This document shows positions 8,797 through 16,638 of a DNA stretch of 64,000 bases, in pieces. A program made the translations under genes and the position numbers. Origin of the DNA: DATGKG01 sp963851325. GTDB lineage: Bacteria; Desulfobacterota; Binatia; Binatales; Binataceae. Numbering within the stretch: position 1 is the stretch's first letter; every line of letters begins with the position of its first letter. Where the stretch lies: assembly GCA_963851325.1 (NCBI GenBank), contig CAWKOR010000001.1, positions 3,348,001 through 3,412,000 of the forward strand, given 5' to 3'. A model generated the notes under the pieces. That model was not told the origin of the DNA. It saw only the letters and a list, made by a program, of their open reading frames with translations, and searched no databases.

Positions 8797-9711
8797 GTGG
8801 ACCTAGCCATCTTTGCCGGTTCGAACAATACGTCGCTCGCGGAGGCAATGACCGCTGTACTCGGGGTTCCGCTCCGGCAACGACTAATCGAGCGATCGCC
8901 CGACGGCGAATTGCACGTTGAGATCCAGGAAAACGTGCGAGCGTGTGACGTCTTCCTCGTTCAACCCACCGGACCACCGTTGGATCGAAGTATAATGGAG
9001 TTGTTGTTCCTTGCAGACGCGTGCCGGCGTTCCGGGGCAAATCACATAACTTCGATCACGCCGTATTTCGGCTATGCGCGTCAGGATCGAAATTCTAGTG
9101 GGCAGCAGGCAGTCGGAGCTCGGCTGATACCGGACCTGCTGAGAACAGCTGGTGTGGGCAGAGTAGTCGCGGTGGAGCTCCATACAACGTCGGTCGAAAG
9201 CGCCTTCGGAATCGCATTGGAGCATCTGAGCGCATTCGACCTGTTCCAAGCGGCAATCGGTCGACCATCTCCTGACAGTGTTGTAGTCGCACCAGATCTT
9301 GGCGCATTCAGATCGGCCGAGCGCTATGCGCACGCGCTAAACCTTCCGATGGCAATCGTAGCCAAGATACGGGTGAGCGGTGAGGAGGTTATCGCGCAGA
9401 GCTTGATCGGCGACGTGTGAGGCCGAAAGCCTCTTATCGTCGACGACATGATCATAACCGGAGCGACTACGGAGGCTGCGCTTAACAAGGTGATCGCCGC
9501 CGGTGCGATCGCGGACGCAACCATAGTGGCAACCCACGGACTCCTGGTCGGCCCCGCTATCGCAAGGCTCAAGAATCTGCCGATCGCACGCATTCTCCTT
9601 AGTGACAGCGTAGAGCTCCCGTCGGACTCCGGACTCCCCATCGAACCGATCAGCCTGAGTCCATTGCTCGGTCAGGATTTTGGGCCGCTAGACCGTGGCG
9701 CTTTGATGTAA
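8797..9711 (+). pseudogene. prs: Ribose-phosphate pyrophosphokinase gene interrupted by in-frame TGA
   Basis: The enzyme makes PRPP from ribose-5-phosphate and ATP. From the GTG start at 8797, preceded by a strong GAAGGAGGAG Shine-Dalgarno, the frame runs through ITPYFGYARQDR (ATP-loop region) and VVAVELHTTSVES to a TGA at 9418-9420, then continues without a shift through the PRPP-binding loop LIVDDMIITGATTE to TAA at 9709, 304 residues in all. The paralogue at 15139-15753 has CGT (Arg) at the equivalent place, so CGA-to-TGA mutation is the simplest reading. Without readthrough the 207-residue product lacks the PRPP loop and should be inactive. Sequence error or recoding remain possible. Confidence 0.8.
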
Positions 9712-10020
9712 CTAAGCTGCGCCGATCGCGGCCGAGAGGTCTTCAAGCCTGATCTTCGGCGATTTGCCGAAAATGAAGGCACCCTCGATTGTGTTGGAGA
9801 GCTCGCGGACGTTTCCGGGCCACGTATAGTTGCCCATCGCCCTCAAGGCGTCGTCGTCGATACCATCGACCTGATTGGGCCGAAGCTGCTTTTCATTGAA
9901 CAGATTGACGAAGTGTTCGGCGAGCGGTGGCACATCCCCACCGCGATCCCGCAGCGGGGGAACGCGCAGCACGGTTGCCTGCAAACGATAATAGAGATCC
10001 TCGCGAAATTGGCGCTGAAC
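9712..10020 (-). pseudogene. C-terminal fragment of a sigma-54-dependent activator (AAA+ domain)
   Basis: The frame encodes REDLYYRLQATVLRVPPL, the RGGDVPPLAEHF segment and WPGNVRELSNTIEGA, all signature parts of the end of the sigma-54 interaction AAA+ domain. The Walker motifs, the GAFTGA loop and the usual Fis-type DNA-binding helix are absent; the frame stops soon after the domain. Upstream homology ends abruptly at about 10020, where the sequence turns into a polysaccharide deacetylase in another frame, so this is a deletion or rearrangement remnant. Its TAG abuts the prs stop codon directly. Confidence 0.75.
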
Positions 10021-10418
10021 AGTGTCACCGGAATTCGATACTTCTCCACCAGCGGCTTCATCTCGGTGAATACGGTGCGATGGCCATCGTCGGCGGTCAG
10101 CGCCACCGCGTGCGAAGGTAGATCACCGCGCCCGGCGGCGAAATTCACAACGTCGCGAAGCGGCACAATATTGTAGCCGTGATCATGAAGATACTTGAGT
10201 TGTGATGCGAAAACGGGCGTGCTGACCGTCATGCGGTCGGCCACCGTAGGTCCGAAGCGGTGATAGACCAGGATCGTCGCGGAGGTCGTATCTTCTGATC
10301 CGGACCTCGCAATCGCCTCCGGCATCGTCGCACTCAGCGACACTGCCAGCATGACGGCGACAAGATGGAAACACCCGACCGCGCGGTTCAGCAAGTCCTT
10401 GTCAGCGGGCCTGTGCAC
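10021..10418 (-). pseudogene. 5' fragment of a secreted polysaccharide deacetylase (NodB homology)
   Basis: The frame begins with a signal-peptide-like segment (a GTG at 10418 is the likely start, followed by CFHLVAVMLAVSLSA) and then shows the NodB-domain opening ATILVYHRFGPT, the strand SQLKYLHDHGYNIVPL, and ALTADDGHRTVFTEMKPLV ending in YRIPVTLF. The usual catalytic T-F-D-D reads T-A-D-D here. Homology stops at about 10021, where the sigma-54 fragment begins, so the zinc-binding H-x3-5-H and the rest of the enzyme are lost. It lies downstream of, and on the same strand as, the nicotinate phosphoribosyltransferase operon. Confidence 0.65.
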
Positions 10419-10536
10419 GATCCGTACTCGCTGATTACCTGAGATGGCGAGTGAAAGACATCTTGAAGGATAATTGTTGCTCCAGAAGTTTACTTCTTGG
10501 ATTTCCGCGCAGTCGACGTGCCAGATAGAAAAAAGG

Positions 10537-11940
10537 CTAATCCTGGCACCCCGCGACGCGAATCTTCTCGGCTGCGAGTGTAGCCTCGAGCGCGCGCGTG
10601 TGACCGACCGGATATTTCGCGGGATCTTGTAAACCTTTGTAGTTCGCGGGTAGCGACGCCATCGAGTCACGAAAGCGATCGCGCGATTCTGCCAAAGTTG
10701 GACGATGGCCGAGGCGGTGACCGGCGGTAAACTGTGGTTTGAGCAGGCAAGTCGCATTGCTGAATCTCGGATTGAACTCTTGCGCGACCATCTCGCTATC
10801 TTCCTCTGCCAGCCCGATCAGATCCGCGTAAAAGCTACCGTCGGCACTGATCGCGCGAAAAACCTGCTTGCGACCCGGCAGGCTGAGCTTGCTCTGCGAG
10901 GTCTTGATACGCGGCTTGCCATTGTATTCGGTCAACTTATACGCGACATCGAGCGAGGGCGCATCGGAACTCACCACCATCGCGGTGCCCACGCCAAACG
11001 CATCGATGGGCGCGCCGGACGCGAGCAATTCCGCGATGCGATATTCGTCCAGATTGCCGCTGGCGAAGATCGTGACGTCCTGAAGTCCATTCTGATCGAG
11101 GATTCGTCGCGCTCGGAGGCTGAGATCGAGCAGGTCGCCGCTGTCCAGCCGCACCGCCTGCAAGCGATGACCGGCCTTTTTCAACTCGAGCGCCACTGCG
11201 GCGGCATTCTCAACGCCACGTACGGTGTCATAAGTATCAACCAGAAGTGTGCTGAGCTTGGGAAACAGCTTCACGAAATGCTCGAAGGATTCGCGCTCGC
11301 GCTCGTGCGCCATCACGTAGCTATGCGCCATCGTGCCGTGGAGGGGAATTCCGTAGCGACGGCCGGCGAGGACGTCGGAAGTTCCCGCGAATCCGGCTAG
11401 ATAACTCGAGCGCGCCGCAATTAATCCAGCATCGATACCCTGGCTACGGCGCAAGCCGAAATCGACCAGCACGCGCCCATCCGCTGCGATCATGGAGCGC
11501 GCGGCCTTGCTCGCGATCAGCGATGCCATGCCGATTTGATTGATGACCAAGGTCTCGAGAATCTGAGCTTCGATCAGCGGACCGCGTACTTCGATCAGCG
11601 GCTCATCCTGGAAGAAAACGGTTCCTTCAGCCAATGCGACGACCTCGCCGGTGAACCGCAGCTTGCCGAGGAAGGCGAGAAAGTCGGCGCCAAAAAGTTT
11701 CAGCGAATCGAGGTAGTCGAGCATTGGCTGCTCGAAGCGAAACTCCTCCAGCGCTTCGAGCACGCGTTCCAGTCCCGCCGCAACCAGGAAGCCGCGATGC
11801 GCGGGCAGCTTGCGCGACGCCATGCTGAAGCAGGCGGGTCCGTTGAAACCGAGCTGAAAATAGCTCGCCGCCATGGTCAACTCGTACAAATCGGTTACCA
11901 GGGGGGTCTCGTTGCGATCGAGGCGTAGATCGACGGCCAT
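10537..11940 (-). CDS. pncB: Nicotinate phosphoribosyltransferase
   Basis: The enzyme joins nicotinate to PRPP, giving nicotinate mononucleotide for NAD salvage. The 467-residue protein opens with LVTDLYELTMAASYFQ, has DFGLRRSQGIDAGL, the active-site loop HGTMAHSYVMAHE with its catalytic His, LLVDTYDTVRG and AVRLDSGDL, all typical of the long bacterial form. It is the third gene of an operon after the hydrolase-phosphoribosyltransferase fusion and polX (22-bp spacing to polX). The flanking PRPP synthetase remnants suggest that the locus was once built around PRPP supply and use. Confidence 0.92.
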   Translation of the reverse strand: MAVDLRLDRNETPLVTDLYELTMAASYFQLGFNGPACFSMASRKLPAHRGFLVAAGLERVLEALEEFRFEQPMLDYLDSLKLFGADFLAFLGKLRFTGEVVALAEGTVFFQDEPLIEVRGPLIEAQILETLVINQIGMASLIASKAARSMIAADGRVLVDFGLRRSQGIDAGLIAARSSYLAGFAGTSDVLAGRRYGIPLHGTMAHSYVMAHERERESFEHFVKLFPKLSTLLVDTYDTVRGVENAAAVALELKKAGHRLQAVRLDSGDLLDLSLRARRILDQNGLQDVTIFASGNLDEYRIAELLASGAPIDAFGVGTAMVVSSDAPSLDVAYKLTEYNGKPRIKTSQSKLSLPGRKQVFRAISADGSFYADLIGLAEEDSEMVAQEFNPRFSNATCLLKPQFTAGHRLGHRPTLAESRDRFRDSMASLPANYKGLQDPAKYPVGHTRALEATLAAEKIRVAGCQD

Positions 11941-11962
11941 CGGTATTCCCTCTATTCAATCC

Positions 11963-13681
11963 TTACACGGACGCCAGAGGACCACGCTGCCGGAATGACC
12001 TCAACGGCCTCGTGTTGAGCACATCATTCGCGGCGATCCATCCGCGACGCGCCTGATTCACGCCATACTCGAGCAGTTCCAACTCGCGCGGCGAGTGCGC
12101 ATCGCTGGTAATGACCATTTTGACGCCGGCCTTCTTGGCGGCCATGCACATCGTATCGGTGAGATCGAGACGATCGGGTTGCGAATCAATCTCCATCGCG
12201 CAGCCTTCGTCCCCAGCCGCGCACAGGATCTCGCCGAAGTCGAAGACGCTCGGCTCGCGATGACCGAGGAGGCGTCCAGTCGGATGTCCAATCGCGTCAA
12301 CGTTGCGATTGCGAATCGCCTTGACAATACGACGCGTCATTGCGTGCAGATTCTGGTCGAGCTTGTAGTGCACCGAAGCGACGACCGAGTCGAGTTCGGC
12401 AGGCGCACTATCGGGCAGGTCAAGCAACCCATCGTCAAGAATGTCGACCTCGATGCCGCGCAGGATCGTAACGCCTTTGAACTGCTTGCGGAGATTCTCA
12501 ATTTCCCCTGCCTGTTCGTGAAGCCTCTCCGGATCGAGGCCGTGAGACATCGCGATCCGGCGCGAATGATCGGTGACCGCGAAGTAACTGAGGCCGCGCT
12601 CGCGGACTTTGCGCGCCATGTCCTCGATTGAACTCCGACCATCCGTATAGGTCGAGTGGGTATGCAAATCGCCACGCAGGTTGCTCAGTTCGATCAGTGA
12701 TGGTAGCTCGCCGGACGCCGCTGCTTCGATCTCCCCGCGATCTTCGCGGAGTTCGGGCGCAATCCATGGCAGCTCGAGCGCGCGATATACCTGCTCCTCG
12801 GTCTTTCCTGCTACCAGCGATTCGCCGCGGAACAACCCGTACTCGTTCAGCAGGAGCTCGCGGTCCTGCGCGATACGACGCAGGTGGATGTTGTGTGCCT
12901 TGGACCCGGTAAAGTAAATAAGCGCGGCGCCGAAGCTTGCGCGCGGCACCACGCGCAGGTCCACCTGCAGGCCATCGTTGAGCACCACCGTGGTCTTCGT
13001 CTCGCCACTTCCAATCACGTGCGCGACGGCGGGGAAACTCGTGAGTTGCTTCGTCACGGCCTCGGGCTGCGAGGCGGCCGCGACCACATCGAGGTCACCG
13101 ATCGTCTCGCGCCTGCGGCGAAAGCTGCCGGCCACCTCGAGCTTTTCGATCGCGCGGCATTTTCGCAAGTGCGCGAGCAGCGCCTCGCTGACAATCGCGG
13201 CTTGCGCGTACAGAATCCGCTTGGTAACTCCCGGGTCCTTTTTCGCGATAATTTCGAGGATTTTTTCTTCGATTTTGGGGCCGAATCCTTTGACGCTATG
13301 TAGCTTGCCCGATTTGGCGTGACGTTCGAGGTCTTCCTTTCCGTGGATATGCAAGCGATCCATCAGAAGCTTGATTCGCTTGGGTCCAAGACCTGGAATT
13401 TCCCGAAGCTCCATCAGCTCGTGCGGGAACTTACGCGTCAACTCGCGATGCAGTGGCAGATCACCGGTCTTGATTATTTCGGTGATCTTGCCCGCGAGGT
13501 CAGTGCCGATTCCTGGAATCTCGTCGATTTGCTCAATCGTCAGGTCGGCCACCTGAACCGGCTGGTCATGAATGGCGCGAGCGGCATTGTGATAGGCGCG
13601 CACCCGAAAGGAGTTCTCACCGGAGAGTTCGAGCATGTCGGCGATCTCGTCGAGAACTTTGGCGATTTCATCGTTCTGCAT
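11963..13681 (-). CDS. polX: Bacterial family-X DNA polymerase with PHP domain
   Basis: PolX enzymes fill short gaps in base-excision repair and carry a PHP phosphoesterase/exonuclease domain. The 572-residue protein has the helical 8-kDa-like and helix-hairpin-helix region (EIPGIGTDLAGKITEI and EIPGLGPKRIKLL), the nucleotidyltransferase acidic motif GDLDVV plus a third acidic residue in LQVDLRVVP, and a C-terminal PHP domain beginning DLHTHSTYTDGRSS with VTDHSRR, EIDSQ and SDAHSP metal ligands. All expected acidic and histidine residues are seen, so both activities may be intact. It sits 14 bp after the hydrolase-phosphoribosyltransferase gene in the same operon. Confidence 0.92.
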   Translation of the reverse strand: MQNDEIAKVLDEIADMLELSGENSFRVRAYHNAARAIHDQPVQVADLTIEQIDEIPGIGTDLAGKITEIIKTGDLPLHRELTRKFPHELMELREIPGLGPKRIKLLMDRLHIHGKEDLERHAKSGKLHSVKGFGPKIEEKILEIIAKKDPGVTKRILYAQAAIVSEALLAHLRKCRAIEKLEVAGSFRRRRETIGDLDVVAAASQPEAVTKQLTSFPAVAHVIGSGETKTTVVLNDGLQVDLRVVPRASFGAALIYFTGSKAHNIHLRRIAQDRELLLNEYGLFRGESLVAGKTEEQVYRALELPWIAPELREDRGEIEAAASGELPSLIELSNLRGDLHTHSTYTDGRSSIEDMARKVRERGLSYFAVTDHSRRIAMSHGLDPERLHEQAGEIENLRKQFKGVTILRGIEVDILDDGLLDLPDSAPAELDSVVASVHYKLDQNLHAMTRRIVKAIRNRNVDAIGHPTGRLLGHREPSVFDFGEILCAAGDEGCAMEIDSQPDRLDLTDTMCMAAKKAGVKMVITSDAHSPRELELLEYGVNQARRGWIAANDVLNTRPLRSFRQRGPLASV

Positions 13682-13695
13682 GCTCGTTGAAGGAG

Positions 13696-15060
13696 CTAGT
13701 GCCGCCGCTCCGCTGCCGGTTGCGCTGGCTGTGCGAGTTCCAGCAGGCGGATGACCTCGGCATCGCCTAACTGATGGAAGTCGCTATAGAACTCGCCGAT
13801 GCCAAAGAACATTGCCGGCGTATTGAGGCACACCACCTCGTCCACCTCATCGCGCAGCGACTCGATGGTATCGGCCGGTCCGACTGGTACTGCGAGGACA
13901 ACTTTGTTCGGCCCCTGTTGCCGGATTCCGCGTAAGGCAGCGCGTATCGATCCGCCAGTCGCGATGCCGTCGTCCACGACGATCACGCATCGATCCTTTA
14001 GTTCCACGCGCGGGCGCCCGCTGCGATAGACCTGGTTCCTGCGATGGATTTCCTTCAGTTGGTTATGAATTTCCCGCTCCAGATAGTCACGGGAGACTCG
14101 CAATGCGCTCATCACTTCGCGGTTCAGAATCGTCTCAGGATGATCTCCATCGACGACCGCACCGATCCCCAACTCCGATTGGCCGGGCGCACCGAGCTTG
14201 CGCACGATGACCACATCCAGCGGTGCATCGAGCGCGCGCGCAACCTCGAAAGCCACCGGCACGCCGCCACGTGGCACACTCAGAACGACGGGATTCTGAG
14301 CTTTGTATTTCGCCAATCGCGCGGCGAGCTTGCGACCGGCTTCGGAACGGTCAGCGAAAATCAACTCCTCATCGTCGGCCGGACAATCGGCTGAAGCGTC
14401 CCCTTCCGCCGCTTCATTCGCCAGATACCGCGCAAACCAATCGCTCGCCAGGCGTACGACTTGCTCGAGAGTTCCCGGTTCTTCGAACAGATGCGTCGCC
14501 CCCGCAACGATTTTCATCTCCTTCTCACAGTGGAGGCGCTCGAAGGCTTCCTCATTCATCTCGATGACCGGGCTATCGTCGCCCCCCACGATGAGCAAGG
14601 TGGGCGCCTTCACTCGATGAAGCGACTTCATCGCGAGGTCGGGGCGTCCTCCGCGCGAAACAACTGCCTTGATCGAGGTATCGCGCGCAGCCGCCACCAA
14701 AGCGGCAGCGGCGCCGGTGCTCGCGCCGAAATATCCAATTGGATATTTCGCGTAAGCGTTGCGCGAACGGAGCCATCGGGTCGCATCGACGAGGCGATGG
14801 CCGAGAAAATCGATATCGAAAACGTTTTCGCGATCGGCCGCTTCATCATCAGTAAGAAGATCGAACAGCAGGGTGCCGATGCCGGCCCTCTGCAGCGCTT
14901 TCGCGACATAAGTATTGCGCGGGCTTAGCCGGCTACTGCCGCTTCCATGCGCAAACAACACAATGCCTTTAGCGCCAGCGGGTACCGTCAGGATCCCCTC
15001 GAGCTGGATTCCATCGGAAGGAATCGACACTTCTTGTTCGCCGCTCTGATACTTTGCCAT
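13696..15060 (-). CDS. Fusion of dienelactone-hydrolase-like alpha/beta hydrolase and phosphoribosyltransferase
   Basis: A 454-residue two-domain protein. Residues 1 to about 215 form an alpha/beta hydrolase with GIVLFAHGSGSSRLSPRN, nucleophile elbow GASTGAAAA and a late catalytic His in AGATHLFEEPG. The rest is a type-I phosphoribosyltransferase with FADRSEAGRKLA and the PRPP loop CVIVVDDGIATGGS. Fused or paired genes of this type occur in stress-linked clusters, but the substrate is not known. The ATG at 15060 has a good GGGAGGAG site; the frame extends 62 codons further upstream only because it runs antisense to the prs remnant. First gene of the operon with polX and pncB. Confidence 0.9.
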   Translation of the reverse strand: MAKYQSGEQEVSIPSDGIQLEGILTVPAGAKGIVLFAHGSGSSRLSPRNTYVAKALQRAGIGTLLFDLLTDDEAADRENVFDIDFLGHRLVDATRWLRSRNAYAKYPIGYFGASTGAAAALVAAARDTSIKAVVSRGGRPDLAMKSLHRVKAPTLLIVGGDDSPVIEMNEEAFERLHCEKEMKIVAGATHLFEEPGTLEQVVRLASDWFARYLANEAAEGDASADCPADDEELIFADRSEAGRKLAARLAKYKAQNPVVLSVPRGGVPVAFEVARALDAPLDVVIVRKLGAPGQSELGIGAVVDGDHPETILNREVMSALRVSRDYLEREIHNQLKEIHRRNQVYRSGRPRVELKDRCVIVVDDGIATGGSIRAALRGIRQQGPNKVVLAVPVGPADTIESLRDEVDEVVCLNTPAMFFGIGEFYSDFHQLGDAEVIRLLELAQPAQPAAERRH

Positions 15061-15138
15061 GGGCTTTCTCCTCCCGAGTCCGCTCAGACTCTCGATGGAT
15101 TGATCGGATGCGGGCGCTGCGCGTCGGCCCACAGCTTC

Positions 15139-15753
15139 TTCCGTCTGGTTGCGGACCTCATCAAGAGCGCGGGCATCGAACAGGTAGTCGCGGTAGACCT
15201 CCACGCCACCGCGCTCGAGGGCTTTTTCGCTATTCCATTGGAGCATGTGAGTGCGGTGTCGTTGCTTGCCGATGCCGCCCGACCGTTGGTGACGCCGGAA
15301 TCAGTCGTGATCGCACCCGATCTTGGTGCGGTGAAACTGGCGCGACGTTATGCCAAATCGTTGAATCTTCCGATGGCAATCGTGCACAAAACGCGAATCA
15401 GCGGAGAGCAAGTCGAGACACACGGAATCGTAGGAGACGTTCGTGGTCGTTCCCCGGTTATCGTCGATGACATGATCAGTACAGGTGCAACGATCGAGGC
15501 GGCGTTTCATGCTGCCATAGCCGGTGGATGTCTGCCGAGCGCAGCGGTGGTCAGTACCCATGGATTATTCGTCGGTACAGGCGCTGAACGGCTCGCCGGT
15601 CTGCCCATCAGACAAATCCTGGTGACAGACAGCGTCGAGCAGCCTAAGAGTGGCTTGCCGATTATGCGCGTCGGCTTGGGGGACCTCCTCGCGGAAGTGG
15701 TCAAGCGCCTGCACGAGAACAAATCACTCAATGACATCCTGCTTCATGAATAG
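15139..15753 (+). pseudogene. 5'-truncated ribose-phosphate pyrophosphokinase paralogue
   Basis: From about 15139 the frame matches the second half of PRPP synthetase: LVADLIKSAGIEQVVAVDLHA, VIAPDLGAVKLARRYAKSL, and the PRPP loop VIVDDMISTGATIEA, ending after SLNDILLHE. The N-terminal half, with the ATP-binding RQDR region, is missing, and sequence upstream is the 5' region of the divergent hydrolase gene. It resembles the copy at 8797-9711 throughout the shared part. Without the first domain it should not be catalytic; an in-frame start at 14947 would give a nonsense N-terminus antisense to the neighbouring gene. Confidence 0.7.
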
Positions 15754-15781
15754 TTAAATTTTACCTCCTGAGTTGGAGGGG

Positions 15782-15816
15782 CCAGCGGACTTGACTTGAC
15801 TTTGGATATCCGCTGG
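15782..15816. other. 8-bp inverted repeat (possible weak terminator hairpin)
   Basis: CCAGCGGA at 15782-15789 pairs perfectly with TCCGCTGG at 15809-15816 across a 19-nt loop. It lies between two convergent genes, so it could help end transcription, but there is no T-run. Confidence 0.25.
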
Positions 15817-15977
15817 ACCCGGAGTCATGGCAATGATCATCTCTGGCAGGGCTTGACTCTACGGCGTGGGAAATCGAATCAGCATTCCTTCACGACCTGG
15901 AATTGAGCGAGTCATTTACCAAAGGCAATCCGCCCCATCTGCAAGAGCAAGATTCGCCCTTACTTAACCCGGTCCTG

Positions 15978-16505
15978 CTATCGGAGGGCGCTTGCCACAA
16001 CGACCGCGACGGTGCTCGCTTGCGGGCCCTGTTCTCCTTCTTCCTCGACAAAGCGCACCGCGGTTCCAGGCGTCAAATCATCGAAGTGTTCATCGAGGAC
16101 GCTGTGGCGATGGAAATAGACCTCGCGATTGTCCAAGGTTTCCAGGAAACCATATCCTTCCTTCGGGAAAATGCGAGCAACGCGACCCTCCGACGGGAGC
16201 TCGTGCGCCTCGATGTTGCCCCTCAGCTCGCGAAGATGATCCTCAATACGACGTCGGGCCGCATCGAAAGCGTCTCTGATAGCGACCGCTAAGTCGTCAG
16301 CGGACTGCTGGTTGACCGCTAGGTCCGCGCCGGGCACATGATGATCGATCCGAACGTTGAACGGCCCTCCTTTGCGGTGATGATGGACCGGGGCTTCGAC
16401 CGTCACATGGCATCCTGTGAGTCGTGGGAAGTATAGCTCGCCTTGCCCAGTTCTGACATTGCACGCACAGCCGGAGAGCTGCCAGCTTCGGTGCTTGCCT
16501 CTCAT
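15978..16505 (-). CDS. Ribosome-hibernation (HPF/RaiA-like) domain fused to cold-shock domain, with probable 5' frameshift
   Basis: The open frame has the later part of an HPF/RaiA domain (YFPRLTGCHVTVEAP, HHHRKGGPFNVRIDHHVPG and AIRDAFDAARRRIEDHLREL) joined to a cold-shock-like domain with EGRVARIFPKEGYGFLETLD and VYFHRHSVL. Such fusions are thought to bind idle ribosomes. The first 30 residues here do not look like HPF, but the neighbouring frame just upstream reads SPAVRAMSELGKA, the expected helix. Restoring one G near 16437-16440 joins the two as KAELYFPRLTG. A further in-frame TGA lies upstream near 16507. The gene is therefore probably damaged at its 5' end, and the true start is uncertain. 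Confidence 0.6.
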   Translation of the reverse strand: MRGKHRSWQLSGCACNVRTGQGELYFPRLTGCHVTVEAPVHHHRKGGPFNVRIDHHVPGADLAVNQQSADDLAVAIRDAFDAARRRIEDHLRELRGNIEAHELPSEGRVARIFPKEGYGFLETLDNREVYFHRHSVLDEHFDDLTPGTAVRFVEEEGEQGPQASTVAVVVASALR

Positions 16506-16638
16506 TCAGGTGTACCTATTGGTATCTGCGAAGCTCGAGCGAAGCAGGTAGTAAGTTTATACCCAACTGGTTCGCAACCGGCACACGCTTGCGGCCAGGC
16601 GGTAGGCGTGCGGTATAGAGCGATACGAGGAGGGTTAA

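Noticed and set aside
9418..9420. TGA as a selenocysteine codon
   Set aside because: The paralogue has Arg here, PRPP synthetases are not selenoproteins, and no hairpin of the right type was recognised after the codon. Kept only as a remote alternative.
15061..15246. Upstream extension of the hydrolase-phosphoribosyltransferase gene
   Set aside because: The extra codons are antisense to the truncated PRPP synthetase; the ATG at 15060 has a strong Shine-Dalgarno.
15903..16292. Plus-strand frame of 129 residues
   Set aside because: It lies wholly antisense to the hibernation/cold-shock fusion, which has recognisable motifs; the plus frame has none.
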